From Chryseobacterium sp. (GTDB lineage Bacteria > Bacteroidota > Bacteroidia > Flavobacteriales > Weeksellaceae): DNA of 64,000 bases. This document shows, in pieces, positions 8,906-18,531 of the stretch. How positions within the stretch are numbered: position 1 is the first letter of the stretch; every line of letters begins with the position of its first letter. Under the pieces are notes generated by a model that was given only the letters and a program-made list of their open reading frames with translations, searched no databases and was not told the origin of the DNA. The position numbers were made by a program, and so were the translations under genes. The stretch is from assembly GCF_029240215.1 (NCBI RefSeq), contig NZ_JARBTK010000002.1:558001-622000 (forward strand), read 5' to 3'.

Positions 8906-9688
8906 TTAACGTTTTAAACGTTTAATAATGTGTTTTAAAAGCATTTTTAAAGGAAATTGGTTAAGAATCTCATCTGCAGAAAATTTTTGCATATTGTTGA
9001 CTACGTTATGAATCTCCTTTTTACCATTTTTCATTTCAACAATATTTTTAAGATTGAAATGAGCATGTACAAAATCTTTAAACGGATTGAGTGTATTGCG
9101 CTCGTGCCACGTTCCTACAAAATGATGAGCGGCATAATTTTTAGGTAAATCAAGGCAAAAATAGGTAGAAGGATAAATGACAATTCCATCTGCGAGTTCT
9201 TGATATTCGTCTTTATCGGGATCTACTTTGTATTCTTTTATCAACAGATCAGAAACAAAAACTGTGTTTGTAGTCAAGTTGAAATCTGTTTTTTTATTAT
9301 AAAAATCTAATACTTTTTTTGGCCACGGGTGAGCTTTTTCGGTTGCCCAAAGCGCAGTAAATGGAGATCCTTTGATCTCAAATCCGGAAAAAGCACGGTG
9401 TATGAGAAATTCATCCAAAGAAAATTTTACTTCCACATCAATATCCATGTAAATGCCGCCTTGTTCAAATAATGCTAAAGCTCTTGCATAATCTGAAACA
9501 AATGCCCACTTTTTCTTTTCTGCTGCAAGACGTACATATTCGCAACAATTGATGTCAAAATTAGATTCATTCCATTCAATGATTTCGTAATCTGGAAGGT
9601 TTTTTTTCCAGGAATCAAGACAGATGTAGAAAGATTCCGGTTTTGGGTTTCCACCAAACCAGCAGTAGTGTATTTTTTTGGGAATCAT
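8906..9688 (-). CDS. DXD-motif glycosyltransferase (GT32-type)
   Basis: A 260-residue protein starting IPKKIHYCWFGGNPKP, the hallmark of the DXD-sugar-binding family (GT32, Och1/capsular type). The catalytic region is FVSDYARALALFEQGGIYMDIDVEV, with DID as metal ligand near residue 80. A His-rich segment (AAHHFVGTWHERNT) follows in the C-terminal half. It should transfer a hexose onto the repeat unit. The start overlaps the upstream FkbM-like gene by 4 bp (ATGA), so they are coupled. Confidence 0.88.
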   Translation of the reverse strand: MIPKKIHYCWFGGNPKPESFYICLDSWKKNLPDYEIIEWNESNFDINCCEYVRLAAEKKKWAFVSDYARALALFEQGGIYMDIDVEVKFSLDEFLIHRAFSGFEIKGSPFTALWATEKAHPWPKKVLDFYNKKTDFNLTTNTVFVSDLLIKEYKVDPDKDEYQELADGIVIYPSTYFCLDLPKNYAAHHFVGTWHERNTLNPFKDFVHAHFNLKNIVEMKNGKKEIHNVVNNMQKFSADEILNQFPLKMLLKHIIKRLKR

Positions 9689-10461
9689 TTTTTACTTTTC
9701 ACAGACATATATAAAAATATTCCTGCCGTTATTATTTTATTTTTATTTTTATCAAAAATCCAACGATGGGTTGGGTGACCTCTGTAGGTACCATTTATTG
9801 TAAGCCCCGTTAAAACATTATTAATTTTTTCGTTTTCTGCAATATCATCATAGATAATTGAAAGATTGTGGGTGTCTTTAAATCTGGATATCAAATTACC
9901 TAAAATTTTATTGTCGTAAAAATGGTGGATTTCTACCAAAATATCTGTTTCAGATTGCCAATGGAATTTTTGAGGTTGCAACAAGAAGTCTTCCGCACCT
10001 TCACAATCAATTAGTAAAAAGTCAATTTTTTCCTGCCAGTTAAGCAGTATTTCTTCTGTGGCTTCATGAAAGTTGATATAAGGTTTTAGATTATTGATTT
10101 CAATCCAGGAATCAATAAGTGGACGAAATTGTTCATCCATTTCAAACACATACATATTTTTCGGTCTTAGAAGATTGCTTAGTCCTGCAGGATAATAGCC
10201 TTTGTGACCTCCAATTATCATTATGTTTTCGATGTTTTTATTGATCAGTTGAGAAAAGCTCTGATGAAGAACCGATTCATATAGACCTAGTACCTCAGAT
10301 AATTTCAGGCTTGGTTTCAGAATGTCAGGAATAAGTAAGCCTGCAAAAGGGCCGGTATATATTTGGTTTCCTGTTTTCTCTAAAACAGAAGCGGTTGTCT
10401 CATTTTCTGAGAGGGGTTTTGATAATAATTTTTTTTTAACTCTTGTAAGTATTTTCATCAT
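9685..10461 (-). CDS. FkbM-like SAM-dependent methyltransferase
   Basis: A 258-residue protein with a Rossmann core: NIMIIGGHKGYYPAGLS resembles the SAM-binding glycine motif, VFEMDEQFRPLI ends with an acidic residue in the ribose-binding position, and DFLLIDCEGAEDFLL matches the FkbM signature D-x-EGAE. FkbM-type enzymes O-methylate sugars or other hydroxyls. Methyl capping of glycan chains in Wzm/Wzt systems is known, so chain-end or residue methylation is plausible here. The glycine motif is looser than usual, so activity is not certain. Confidence 0.7.
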   Translation of the reverse strand: MMKILTRVKKKLLSKPLSENETTASVLEKTGNQIYTGPFAGLLIPDILKPSLKLSEVLGLYESVLHQSFSQLINKNIENIMIIGGHKGYYPAGLSNLLRPKNMYVFEMDEQFRPLIDSWIEINNLKPYINFHEATEEILLNWQEKIDFLLIDCEGAEDFLLQPQKFHWQSETDILVEIHHFYDNKILGNLISRFKDTHNLSIIYDDIAENEKINNVLTGLTINGTYRGHPTHRWIFDKNKNKIITAGIFLYMSVKSKK

Positions 10462-10527
10462 GTTTAGTTTTAATTAGCTGTGTGAGCAACCTTTTAATTG
10501 CTATTTGTATTTTTTGCTGAATATTAA

Positions 10528-11421
10528 TTATGATAATAATATCCTTATTTTATTTAATCCCTTAAAAATACCAAATGTTGTGATAAGATGATTATAAAAT
10601 TGTTTTTTTTCGTGAGGTGATAGAAGTTTTTTTTGTTTGCAAAGAATTTCAGATGCTTGTGAAAGTAGAAATCTCTGTGATGATTCGGATACCTTCATTT
10701 TTTTTGTCTCTAAAAAAGTGTCGTAAAAATAAAAAAAACTGTTATGATAAATATCATCCTGTGTTTTGAGGTTTGATTGATAAGATTCCGGATGAAATCT
10801 GCGTAATGACAAAACGATATCTTTAGCTACAGCTTTTTCACTTGTGAGAAGAAGTTTTACAAAATAATTGTATTCTTCTGCAGACCTGTTTTTTTCAGTA
10901 AAGCTTATTGAGCTTGCAACCGTAGTCTTTATGATTGGATCTAAGGTAAGCCAGTTTATTTTTTTTTGTATAAAATGATCTGCAGTGATGGGAAGTTCAA
11001 AAAGCCCACGATAGTTTATAGGATGATGATTCTCGGGATTATTAAAATATTCTGTTTTTGTAATCACAAAATCGTAATCACCGGAAGTCATATATTTTAC
11101 TTTTTCTTCTATGTGATGAGGGGTCATAAGATCATCACTATCAAAAAAAATGATGTAATTTCCATTGATGTTTTTCATTCCCAGGTTTCTGCAAGCATTG
11201 GCTCCTTTGGGATAATTATGAGGACGCTTGATGAGCTTGAATCGAGAATCTTTTATAAGATACTGTTCTATAATATTACAAGAATTGTCGGTAGAACCGT
11301 CATCTACAATAATGCATTCCCAATTTTTATAAATTTGTGACAAAATAGAATCGAGTGTTTCTCCAACAAGAGATTCTCGGTTATAATTGGGTATGATAAT
11401 TGAAACAAGTGTTGTTTCCAT
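10528..11421 (-). CDS. Glycosyltransferase family 2
   Basis: A 297-residue GT-A enzyme: VSIIIPNYNRESLVGETLDS, nucleotide-binding CIIVDDGSTDNS, and the metal motif DSDD (IIFFDSDDLM). The segment RRFHPESYQS near residue 210 is of the acceptor-side type seen in O-antigen transferases. It shares one base with the next GT2 gene upstream in the operon (stop and start overlap at 11421). Substrate unknown. Confidence 0.88.
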   Translation of the reverse strand: METTLVSIIIPNYNRESLVGETLDSILSQIYKNWECIIVDDGSTDNSCNIIEQYLIKDSRFKLIKRPHNYPKGANACRNLGMKNINGNYIIFFDSDDLMTPHHIEEKVKYMTSGDYDFVITKTEYFNNPENHHPINYRGLFELPITADHFIQKKINWLTLDPIIKTTVASSISFTEKNRSAEEYNYFVKLLLTSEKAVAKDIVLSLRRFHPESYQSNLKTQDDIYHNSFFYFYDTFLETKKMKVSESSQRFLLSQASEILCKQKKLLSPHEKKQFYNHLITTFGIFKGLNKIRILLS

Positions 11422-12299
11422 TAGAAAAGATATTTAATTAGCCTGATGCCGTTTATAATATTATCTCGTGAGACAGTGAATATGATGTTTGAAGTTGCGT
11501 TTTTACCAGTATAATAATAATGTTTTTTTAAACAATTCAGCAGTATCTTTTTCTGTTCGGAAGTAAATAAGTGATAGTAACGAGAAATGATATAGCTGTA
11601 AAAAGCATTTGTAGCTTGTGATTTTTCTTTGCTATTGTTGCTCAAAGAAGAGATGTTTAAACCTGAGTTTCTTATGAAAATATAGCTTTTCTCAGAATAC
11701 AATATTCGATCATTTTCTGCATAATCAAAAATCATACAGTCATCACTGTGCCAAGCTAATGGAAATTGATTTATTTTGTGTTTTCTGTAAGTTTCTGTTC
11801 GGAAAATATTTTCTGACAGAGAAGATAAACTAACGTGATCTATTCGTGAAATTAAAAAATCTTTCCTGTTTATAATAGGTTTTGAAAAAGAAAATTGTTT
11901 TATAAATTGGTTTTTTGCATCAATAATTTTTATAGGAAACTTCAATACATTTATATTTTCTCGATCAAGAGTATCTAAGGAATCATAAAATTCATCCACA
12001 AAATTTTCTGACAGCATATCGTCATCTCCCAGAATCTGAAACCAGTCTTCTTTTACATTTTCAAGAATTCGCTGCCACTGTAAAGCGAGATTTTTACTAC
12101 CCAAATTATTATTGTAATTAAAATAGTGATGGGAAGACTCATCAAAATATTGATCAATTATTTGCTTAGGATCATCCGGACTTGCATCATTTCCTATGTA
12201 CAATGTAAAGTTTCTGTTACTTTGTGCAGCGACAGACTTTAGAGTTTCTTCAAAGAAATCTATTTTGTAATAAGGTATAACAATAGCGAGCTTATTCAT
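11421..12299 (-). CDS. Glycosyltransferase family 2, divergent
   Basis: A 292-residue GT-A-like protein: LAIVIPYYKIDFFEETLKS, a nucleotide site LYIGNDASPDDP where the usual DD is ND, and an acidic metal motif GDDD (FQILGDDDMLS). AWHSDDCMIF may contribute a catalytic acid. Sequence drift from the other GT2 genes of the locus suggests a distinct donor. It is tightly packed with the downstream GT2. Confidence 0.82.
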   Translation of the reverse strand: MNKLAIVIPYYKIDFFEETLKSVAAQSNRNFTLYIGNDASPDDPKQIIDQYFDESSHHYFNYNNNLGSKNLALQWQRILENVKEDWFQILGDDDMLSENFVDEFYDSLDTLDRENINVLKFPIKIIDAKNQFIKQFSFSKPIINRKDFLISRIDHVSLSSLSENIFRTETYRKHKINQFPLAWHSDDCMIFDYAENDRILYSEKSYIFIRNSGLNISSLSNNSKEKSQATNAFYSYIISRYYHLFTSEQKKILLNCLKKHYYYTGKNATSNIIFTVSRDNIINGIRLIKYLF

Positions 12300-12360
12300 C
12301 TTAAATTGAGCTTATTTTGCTTTTAAAGGTTGCATAGTGATTAGCATTATTAAAATTAAT

Positions 12361-13185
12361 TTATTTATTAAAAAAATTTAAAACCTTGTCAATAACACGG
12401 TATCTTTTACTGTTTAATTTATCCAATAATCTGATGCGATCTTTTTTGAGTGCTCTAGCAGTTGCGAAGTGCTCATAAAATCTAAGTATATTATCCCTAT
12501 AAGCTTTCGAGTGTTTGTCGTAAATGTAATATCTGATGTTTTCATCATGATGTTGCATCGCTTCGGTATTTCTTGATAATTCTTTTATTCGGTATTGAAA
12601 ACCAATGAAATCAAGCTTCGTAACCTGTAGTTTGCCGTAAAAAATATTCAGATGAATCCAAAACTCCCAATCTTCATAGCCGTTAACCATATTTTCATCA
12701 TATCCCTTTATTTTTTCCCAAGAGGTTCTTTTGTAAAAAGAGGTACAGAAAATTGAGTTTTCTAATAAAATATCAGCATGATGGAACTGATCAAGCACCA
12801 TTTCCCCGGATTTCGCACCAAAATATTCTGCTCTGCAATAGATTACATGAGGATTGTTGCGGAATTCCTGAGATGCAAGTGAGATGTAGTCTTTGTCTAT
12901 TTTATCATCACCATCCAATGGCAATATCCATTCACCTTTAGCTCTTTCAATACCAAAATTCCTGGCAGATGATACACCTCCGTTTTCTTTTTCAAAATAA
13001 ATAAAACGAGGGTCTTTTTTTGTCCAGGCTGTGGCAATCTCACGGGTGTTATCTGGCGAACCATCATTAACGATGATGCATTCCCAGTTGAGGTAAGTTT
13101 GATCAAAAACAGACTGCAGACATTCGTCAAGATACTGTGCCTGATTGTAGCAGGGGACGATTACAGAGACAAAAGGTTGAGGCAT
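12361..13185 (-). CDS. Glycosyltransferase family 2
   Basis: A 274-residue GT-A enzyme with textbook motifs: VSVIVPCYNQAQYLDECLQS, CIIVNDGSPDNT, GGVSSARNFGI and the metal motif DGDD (LPLDGDDKID), followed by GYEDWEFW, which has the ED pair that often supplies the catalytic base in this family. A 61-bp gap separates it from the previous gene and 109 bp of AT-rich DNA lies upstream. Substrate unknown. Confidence 0.9.
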   Translation of the reverse strand: MPQPFVSVIVPCYNQAQYLDECLQSVFDQTYLNWECIIVNDGSPDNTREIATAWTKKDPRFIYFEKENGGVSSARNFGIERAKGEWILPLDGDDKIDKDYISLASQEFRNNPHVIYCRAEYFGAKSGEMVLDQFHHADILLENSIFCTSFYKRTSWEKIKGYDENMVNGYEDWEFWIHLNIFYGKLQVTKLDFIGFQYRIKELSRNTEAMQHHDENIRYYIYDKHSKAYRDNILRFYEHFATARALKKDRIRLLDKLNSKRYRVIDKVLNFFNK

Positions 13186-13294
13186 ATTGTGTTTTGAATT
13201 AACAAAGATATTAAAAATGAAGGAATATATTATTTTGGCAGCTATAAATAAAACTATAGTATAATCTTTAAAAACAATTAATCTGAAAATAATT

Positions 13295-14410
13295 CTATTT
13301 CTTATCTCTTAACTTAGTTGTTGGGATTTCAAAATATTTATATAGTAAAAAGGATATTATATAAATAAGAAACAAGAATGTTAAAAACTTTGTATATGCA
13401 AAGTATTGATTCAACTCATTTAGAAATTCTAGCCTGTCAATAATCCATAATTGTACTAATGATAAATTGACTAAATACATTGAGTATGAAATTAAACTTA
13501 TATATGTAATACTTGTGGCTATTGGTGATGATGCCCTTTTACATGACTCTAATAATGGGAGTAGTAACACCACGCCAACAGAGAGAAAAGTAAAGTGTAA
13601 AACTGAATGATAAAAATTAGCAGATCCAAACAATTGAAATTTATTAATTAAAATTAAAACAATACCTACAGCAAAAAATGCAATTTTGTTTGTATTCCAA
13701 AGATTAGAATGATAGTTTTTGATATATGCAGCTAAAACGCCAAACATTAAACTGTCTAATCTGGTAATAACTTGTTTACTAAAAAAAGCATCCCATACAT
13801 TAATATTATATAAAGATTGATCTATTGTAATGAAATATCTGCAAAATCGATAAAATATAGTAAAACCTATGACAAAAATTGCTGTGTAAAGGATAGATTT
13901 TTTTGTATTTAAATGAACAATATTAATAAGAATAAAAATGATGATTGGTGTTATAATATAAAACCATTCTTCAACACTTAAACTCCAGGCTTCGGGAAAG
14001 AATAAAGGATGTGGCGTTTTGAAATTTTGGAAAAATATAAAATATCTCAGTTTATCGGTGAGAGAAAATATTGGGGTGAAAAGCAAATTTAAGATAAGTA
14101 AAATACATAATATCAAAAAATAAGCGGGTACTGTACGAAACCATCTTCTTTTCCAGAAATCAAAGAGTGTCTTTTTAGTAAAATCAGCATTGTTTAGAAT
14201 TTTTATTAATATTCCACCAATCAAAAATCCACTGAGTACAAAAAAAAATGTAACACCGTCAAATAAAAAAAAATGTAAAAACTTAATATATTCTTTAGGT
14301 AAATATTTTGTGCTATGGTCAGCAACAACAAAAAAAATCGCAAAAAATCTTAAAAGGTCAAGACCAAAATTTCTGCTTTCAGGAATTTCAATTGTAAAAA
14401 TTTTTTTCAT
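13295..14410 (-). CDS. Membrane acyltransferase 3 (OafA-like)
   Basis: A 371-residue integral membrane protein with about ten hydrophobic segments. The N-terminal part has LDLLRFFAIFFVVADHSTKYLP, in which the Arg and His match the conserved pair of the acyltransferase-3 family, then FFVLSGFLIGGIL and PEAWSLSVEEWFYII. These enzymes move acetyl or other acyl groups across the inner membrane onto periplasmic glycans, so this could be a second acylation step beside the cytoplasmic hexapeptide enzyme at 5445. The region is visibly AT-richer than its neighbours. Confidence 0.9.
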   Translation of the reverse strand: MKKIFTIEIPESRNFGLDLLRFFAIFFVVADHSTKYLPKEYIKFLHFFLFDGVTFFFVLSGFLIGGILIKILNNADFTKKTLFDFWKRRWFRTVPAYFLILCILLILNLLFTPIFSLTDKLRYFIFFQNFKTPHPLFFPEAWSLSVEEWFYIITPIIIFILINIVHLNTKKSILYTAIFVIGFTIFYRFCRYFITIDQSLYNINVWDAFFSKQVITRLDSLMFGVLAAYIKNYHSNLWNTNKIAFFAVGIVLILINKFQLFGSANFYHSVLHFTFLSVGVVLLLPLLESCKRASSPIATSITYISLISYSMYLVNLSLVQLWIIDRLEFLNELNQYFAYTKFLTFLFLIYIISFLLYKYFEIPTTKLRDKK

Positions 14411-14469
14411 CTGTTTGAGTTAGAATAAATACACTCTAAATTTTTGGTAAGATTCAATATCTTTAGAAA

Positions 14470-15348
14470 TTATTTTATACGGGTGTAATATCTTTTCAGC
14501 CTGTTTTCAAGTTTAAGAAGAATGGAAATTGCATTCTTTTTATACTGAAACGGGACATATTTAAGAAAAGAATTATAATTAAAACTCTTGATTCTGTTTT
14601 TGTAAATCAGCTCATTAAAGCGATAAAGACGTGCCTTGTTTTCTCTGTTCTGAAACGAAGTCGAATTTTGAGAATAATGATTTTGGTGCAAAACAATTTC
14701 CTCATCCACAAATTTAATCCGCAAAAGTGCTTTTACTCTTTCGATCAGCTCATTATCATCATAAGCAATCCCCAAAGCAAATCGTTCGTCAAATCCTTTA
14801 AGCTTTTGTAGTGATTTTTTTGAAATTGCGGTACAAAAATGATAAGCTTCCGGACGATGAACAGAATGATTATACCATCCTGCATCACCATCATTTAAGA
14901 TAATATGATCATCTTTTTGTATGATAGCAGTAATTTCTGTTGGCGTTTCAAGCAATAAATCTAAGTTTTCTGTAGAATCTTTATCCAACGAAAAACAGGC
15001 AAAACTCAAATAATTGGTGTCGGTAAGATTGTTTTCTGTATATTCTAAAATATTTCCAAAATGTAAGCATTCCGGATTCTGCAATATCACTTTGTCTCCT
15101 TTAGCTGCCCTAAATCCTATATTGAAAGGGATGCAGGAATTTTGGTACCATTTATTTTTTTTCTCCAGACGGATGACTTTCAAAAAAGGAAACTGCGCTG
15201 TTAAATCCTCCAATCTTTCATGTTCATCACTTCCGTCATCTACGGCAATTACTTCCAGGCCTTTGTCAAAATTTTGTCTTGCAATGGTCTTTAAAGTTCT
15301 TTCGAAGAGTTTTTTTCTGTTATAATATGCGGTAACAATGGAAATCAT
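14470..15348 (-). CDS. Glycosyltransferase family 2 with GT27-like C-terminus
   Basis: A 292-residue transferase: ISIVTAYYNRKKLFERTLKT, VIAVDDGSDEHE and a C-terminal segment FCTAISKKSLQKLKGFDERF followed by AYDDNELIERVKAL, which resembles the galactosyltransferase C-terminal domain of GT27-related enzymes. The usual DXD position reads NPEC, so metal binding may be supplied differently. The ATG overlaps wzt by 4 bp, tying glycan synthesis to the exporter. Substrate unknown. Confidence 0.82.
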   Translation of the reverse strand: MISIVTAYYNRKKLFERTLKTIARQNFDKGLEVIAVDDGSDEHERLEDLTAQFPFLKVIRLEKKNKWYQNSCIPFNIGFRAAKGDKVILQNPECLHFGNILEYTENNLTDTNYLSFACFSLDKDSTENLDLLLETPTEITAIIQKDDHIILNDGDAGWYNHSVHRPEAYHFCTAISKKSLQKLKGFDERFALGIAYDDNELIERVKALLRIKFVDEEIVLHQNHYSQNSTSFQNRENKARLYRFNELIYKNRIKSFNYNSFLKYVPFQYKKNAISILLKLENRLKRYYTRIK

Positions 15349-16625
15349 AAAGATATTTTTTTACTTTTCCATGAGCTTTCCACGCCGGTTTTCCCGGGTC
15401 TTACACCTCCATACTGCTGAAGAAATGAGCTTTCGTCTTCCTCTATTTCAAATGCAATCTGATATTTAGGAAGATGATCGACCACAGTGTTGCTTGATGG
15501 CGAAGAAATAGCGAATGTAGCGGTGTAGAAACCTGTAGTCAGGAGGTTTTTCGGGAGCATACATTTTAGATTCCAATTACCTGTTTCTGGTTTTGCAAAA
15601 CGTTCGGATGTATAGTCAGATGTCCAGTAAATTAAGTCATCATCATTATTCTTAATATCGATTGTTATGTATGCATTTTCTACCGGAACTCTGCTTACAA
15701 TATCAAAATTAAATTCTAAAACATCTTCCGTAAAAAGACGGTTGTGATCGTAAGGTTTTTGGAGTTCGACTTTCAAAATCTGCATATCTTTAGATTCATC
15801 CAAAGGATAATCGATAACGAAGTTTTTCTCTGCAGATGCAAATTCCATATCATATCGGTTGAGTACGCCGTCTATTTTTCCTGTGGAAATAATTTCGCCG
15901 TTTTTTAAAAGAATTCCCGTATTGCAAAGTCTTCTTACGGCGGCAAGGTTATGACTTACGAAAAGTACCGTTCTGCCTTCGCCTTTACTCACATCACCCA
16001 TTTTGCCTAAACATTTTTTCTGAAACTCGGCATCACCCACAGCCAGAACCTCATCAACAATAAGGATCTCAGATTCTAGATGTGCCGCCACTGCAAAAGC
16101 AAGACGTACATACATTCCTGAAGAATACCTTTTTACAGGCGTATCAATATATCTTTCAACACCCGAAAAATCTACGATCTCATCAAACTTCCTTTTAATT
16201 TCCTTACGGCTCATTCCTAAAATAGCCCCATTTAGGTAAACATTCTCTCGTCCTGTCATTTCCGGGTGAAATCCCGTTCCGACTTCAAGAAGAGATGCTA
16301 TTCTTCCGTTGGTGAAAATCTTACCTGTAGTTGGCTTTGTTACTTTACTTAAAAGCTTTAGAAGGGTAGATTTTCCGGCTCCGTTTCTGCCGATAATTCC
16401 CACGGCACTTCCTTGCTCGATTTCAAAGTTGATATTTTTGAGCGACCAAACATACTCGGATATTCCTTTGGTGGAGCGGTCGTTGGCTTCGCCAATTTTC
16501 AGATAAGGGTTTTCTTTTCCTCTCACTTTGTACCAAAACTTGTTGAGGTCGTGAGACAAAGTACCGGTTCCGACTTCTCCGAGACGATATTGTTTTGATA
16601 TGTTTTCTGCCTTTAATGCAAGCAT
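15345..16625 (-). CDS. wzt: Polysaccharide ABC exporter ATPase (Wzt) with glycan-recognition domain
   Basis: A 426-residue ATP-binding subunit. Walker A is GRNGAGKST (residues 79-87), the ABC signature lies in YSSGMYVRLAFA, and Walker B is ILIVDEVLAVGD followed by the H-loop in LFVSHN. The family core ends near residue 250; the remaining 175 residues form a beta-rich extension like the C-terminal domain of Wzt(O9a), which reads the finished chain before export. With Wzm it moves undecaprenyl-linked polysaccharide across the inner membrane. Presence of this domain suggests a chain-end cap; the methyltransferase at 9685 is a candidate source. Confidence 0.93.
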   Translation of the reverse strand: MLALKAENISKQYRLGEVGTGTLSHDLNKFWYKVRGKENPYLKIGEANDRSTKGISEYVWSLKNINFEIEQGSAVGIIGRNGAGKSTLLKLLSKVTKPTTGKIFTNGRIASLLEVGTGFHPEMTGRENVYLNGAILGMSRKEIKRKFDEIVDFSGVERYIDTPVKRYSSGMYVRLAFAVAAHLESEILIVDEVLAVGDAEFQKKCLGKMGDVSKGEGRTVLFVSHNLAAVRRLCNTGILLKNGEIISTGKIDGVLNRYDMEFASAEKNFVIDYPLDESKDMQILKVELQKPYDHNRLFTEDVLEFNFDIVSRVPVENAYITIDIKNNDDDLIYWTSDYTSERFAKPETGNWNLKCMLPKNLLTTGFYTATFAISSPSSNTVVDHLPKYQIAFEIEEDESSFLQQYGGVRPGKTGVESSWKSKKISL

Positions 16626-16694
16626 GTAATTTAAATTTTAAATTTGGTTTCTTTTTGTGTTTTTGTAATCTGGATTATTATCCGTTTTATTAAT

Positions 16695-17543
16695 TTAAAC
16701 TGTATCCATGAAAGTTTTCTCAACTTTATTGAAGATAACTGTTCCTAAAGCAAGAATAAAAAATATAATAATGGTACTCAAGCCAAGCATAAGCACTGAA
16801 AATTCTCCTTTACCCAACCATCCGTATTTGAAACATTCAAAGATTCCGGTGAGCGGATTGTAGTAGGCAAGTTCTCTCCAAGGTCCTTTTAGCACTGAGA
16901 TTGGATAAATTACAGGAGTTGCATACATATATAAACTTACTCCAAATCCTAAAAGCATACTGAGATCTTTGTATTTTGTCGTTAATGCTGAAAAGATCAT
17001 TCCTGCACCTAAAGCAAAAGCAGCCATGAGAATAATTAAAAACGGAGTAGCCAACATCCAGATATTGGGTTGCACTTCACCTTTGAAAAGGAAATAACTC
17101 CAAAATCCTAAGAATAATAAAAATTGTACCCCAAATCTCATCAGGTTTGAAATAACAACTGAAATCGGAGTTACCAATCTTGGAAAATATACTTTTCCAA
17201 AAATGCCTGCGTTTCCAGAAAAAGTAGAAGAAGTTCCTGTAAGGCTGCTTGAAAAATAATTCCAGAGCATTACTCCGGCAAGATAAAATAATATTTTTGG
17301 GGCCCCGTCCGTAGGTAAGTTGGCAATATTGCCAAAAATTATAAGGTAAGCTAAAGTAGTGAAAATAGGATTGATAAAAAACCAGATCGGTCCTAAAACA
17401 GTCTGTTTGAAACTTGATACAAAATCTCTTTTTACAAACATATAAACGAGATCTTTATATCGCCATACTTCTTTGAGTTTCAGATCAAATAAAGAGTGGC
17501 TGTCTTCTATAATTTCTGTCCACTCTTGTTGTGGTTCATTCAT
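16695..17543 (-). CDS. wzm: Polysaccharide ABC exporter permease (Wzm)
   Basis: A 282-residue ABC-2 type permease with six hydrophobic segments. The N-terminal amphipathic part (LKEVWRYKDLVYMFVKRDFVSSFKQTVLG) and the conserved LGPIWFFINPI are typical of KpsM/TagG/Wzm. The C-terminus has YYNPLTGIFECFKYGWLG. It pairs with Wzt 69 bp downstream on the same strand to form the exporter. Typical family length is 260-290. Confidence 0.93.
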   Translation of the reverse strand: MNEPQQEWTEIIEDSHSLFDLKLKEVWRYKDLVYMFVKRDFVSSFKQTVLGPIWFFINPIFTTLAYLIIFGNIANLPTDGAPKILFYLAGVMLWNYFSSSLTGTSSTFSGNAGIFGKVYFPRLVTPISVVISNLMRFGVQFLLFLGFWSYFLFKGEVQPNIWMLATPFLIILMAAFALGAGMIFSALTTKYKDLSMLLGFGVSLYMYATPVIYPISVLKGPWRELAYYNPLTGIFECFKYGWLGKGEFSVLMLGLSTIIIFFILALGTVIFNKVEKTFMDTV

Positions 17544-17653
17544 TTGTGGGAAAATTTTTACAAATTTATAATAATTAATTGATTATCATCTTTTAATACT
17601 AATTGGGATTGTAAGAATAGTAATTAAAAGATTTCAATTTCTAATGGGTAAGT

Positions 17654-18514
17654 TTATAAAACCAATTTCTTCAAATACTCACCATACCCGCTTTTGCCAT
17701 ATTTTGCAGCAGTTTCAAGAAGCTTTTCTTTATTGATGAAACCGTTTCTGAAGGCGATTTCTTCAATGCAGCCTATTTTAAAGCCTTGTCTTTTTTCAAT
17801 CACGCTTACAAATTCTGATGCATCCTGCAGAGAATCAAAAGTTCCTGTATCCAGCCATGCAGTTCCCCTGTCGAGAACGCCGACTTCCAGTTTTCCTTTA
17901 CTTAAATAAACATTATTGACATCCGTAATTTCCAGTTCGCCTCTGGGAGAAGGTTGTATGTTTTTTGCAATTTCTACGACTTCATTGTCATAGAAATACA
18001 ATCCCGGAACGGCATAATTTGATTTCGGATGAGTCGGTTTTTCTTCTATAGATTTTGCTTTAAAATTTTCATCAAATTCTACGACGCCATATCTTTCAGG
18101 ATCTGCAACATGGTAAGCAAAAACTACACCTCCATTGGGGTTGGTTTTGTTTTTCAACAAAGTTCCCATTTCCGAACCGTAGAAAATATTATCTCCTAAA
18201 ACAAGAGCTGCTGAATCATTACCAATAAATTGATCCCCCAAAATAAATGCCTGTGCAAGACCATCCGGACTTGGCTGTACCACATATTCGATATTGCAGC
18301 CGATTTGTGAGCCGTCACCTAAAAGTTTGATAAAACCTGCCTGATCATGAGGTGTGGTGATGATCAGAATATCTTTTATTCCCGCCAGCAAAAGTGTGGA
18401 AAGCGGATAATAGATCATTGGTTTGTCGTAAACCGGCATCAGCTGTTTACTGACAGCAATAGTCAATGGAAAAAGTCTTGTTCCTGAACCGCCTGCTAAA
18501 ATAATTCCTTTCAT
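17654..18514 (-). CDS. rmlA: Glucose-1-phosphate thymidylyltransferase
   Basis: A 286-residue RmlA, full length. [18 protein letters not shown] is the nucleotide-binding loop, [18 protein letters not shown] the conserved sugar-phosphate site, and [10 protein letters not shown] carries the metal-binding Asp. It makes dTDP-glucose from dTTP and glucose-1-phosphate in the cytoplasm. It lies 17 bp downstream of rmlB. RmlC and RmlD are not in the window, so the end product may be rhamnose (genes elsewhere) or another 6-deoxyhexose. Confidence 0.97.
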   Translation of the reverse strand: MKGIILAGGSGTRLFPLTIAVSKQLMPVYDKPMIYYPLSTLLLAGIKDILIITTPHDQAGFIKLLGDGSQIGCNIEYVVQPSPDGLAQAFILGDQFIGNDSAALVLGDNIFYGSEMGTLLKNKTNPNGGVVFAYHVADPERYGVVEFDENFKAKSIEEKPTHPKSNYAVPGLYFYDNEVVEIAKNIQPSPRGELEITDVNNVYLSKGKLEVGVLDRGTAWLDTGTFDSLQDASEFVSVIEKRQGFKIGCIEEIAFRNGFINKEKLLETAAKYGKSGYGEYLKKLVL

Positions 18515-18531
18515 TTGTTTGGTGTTTCGTA

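Noticed and set aside
13186..13294. Small gene between GT2 and acyltransferase
   Set aside because: Only AT-rich sequence with frequent stops.
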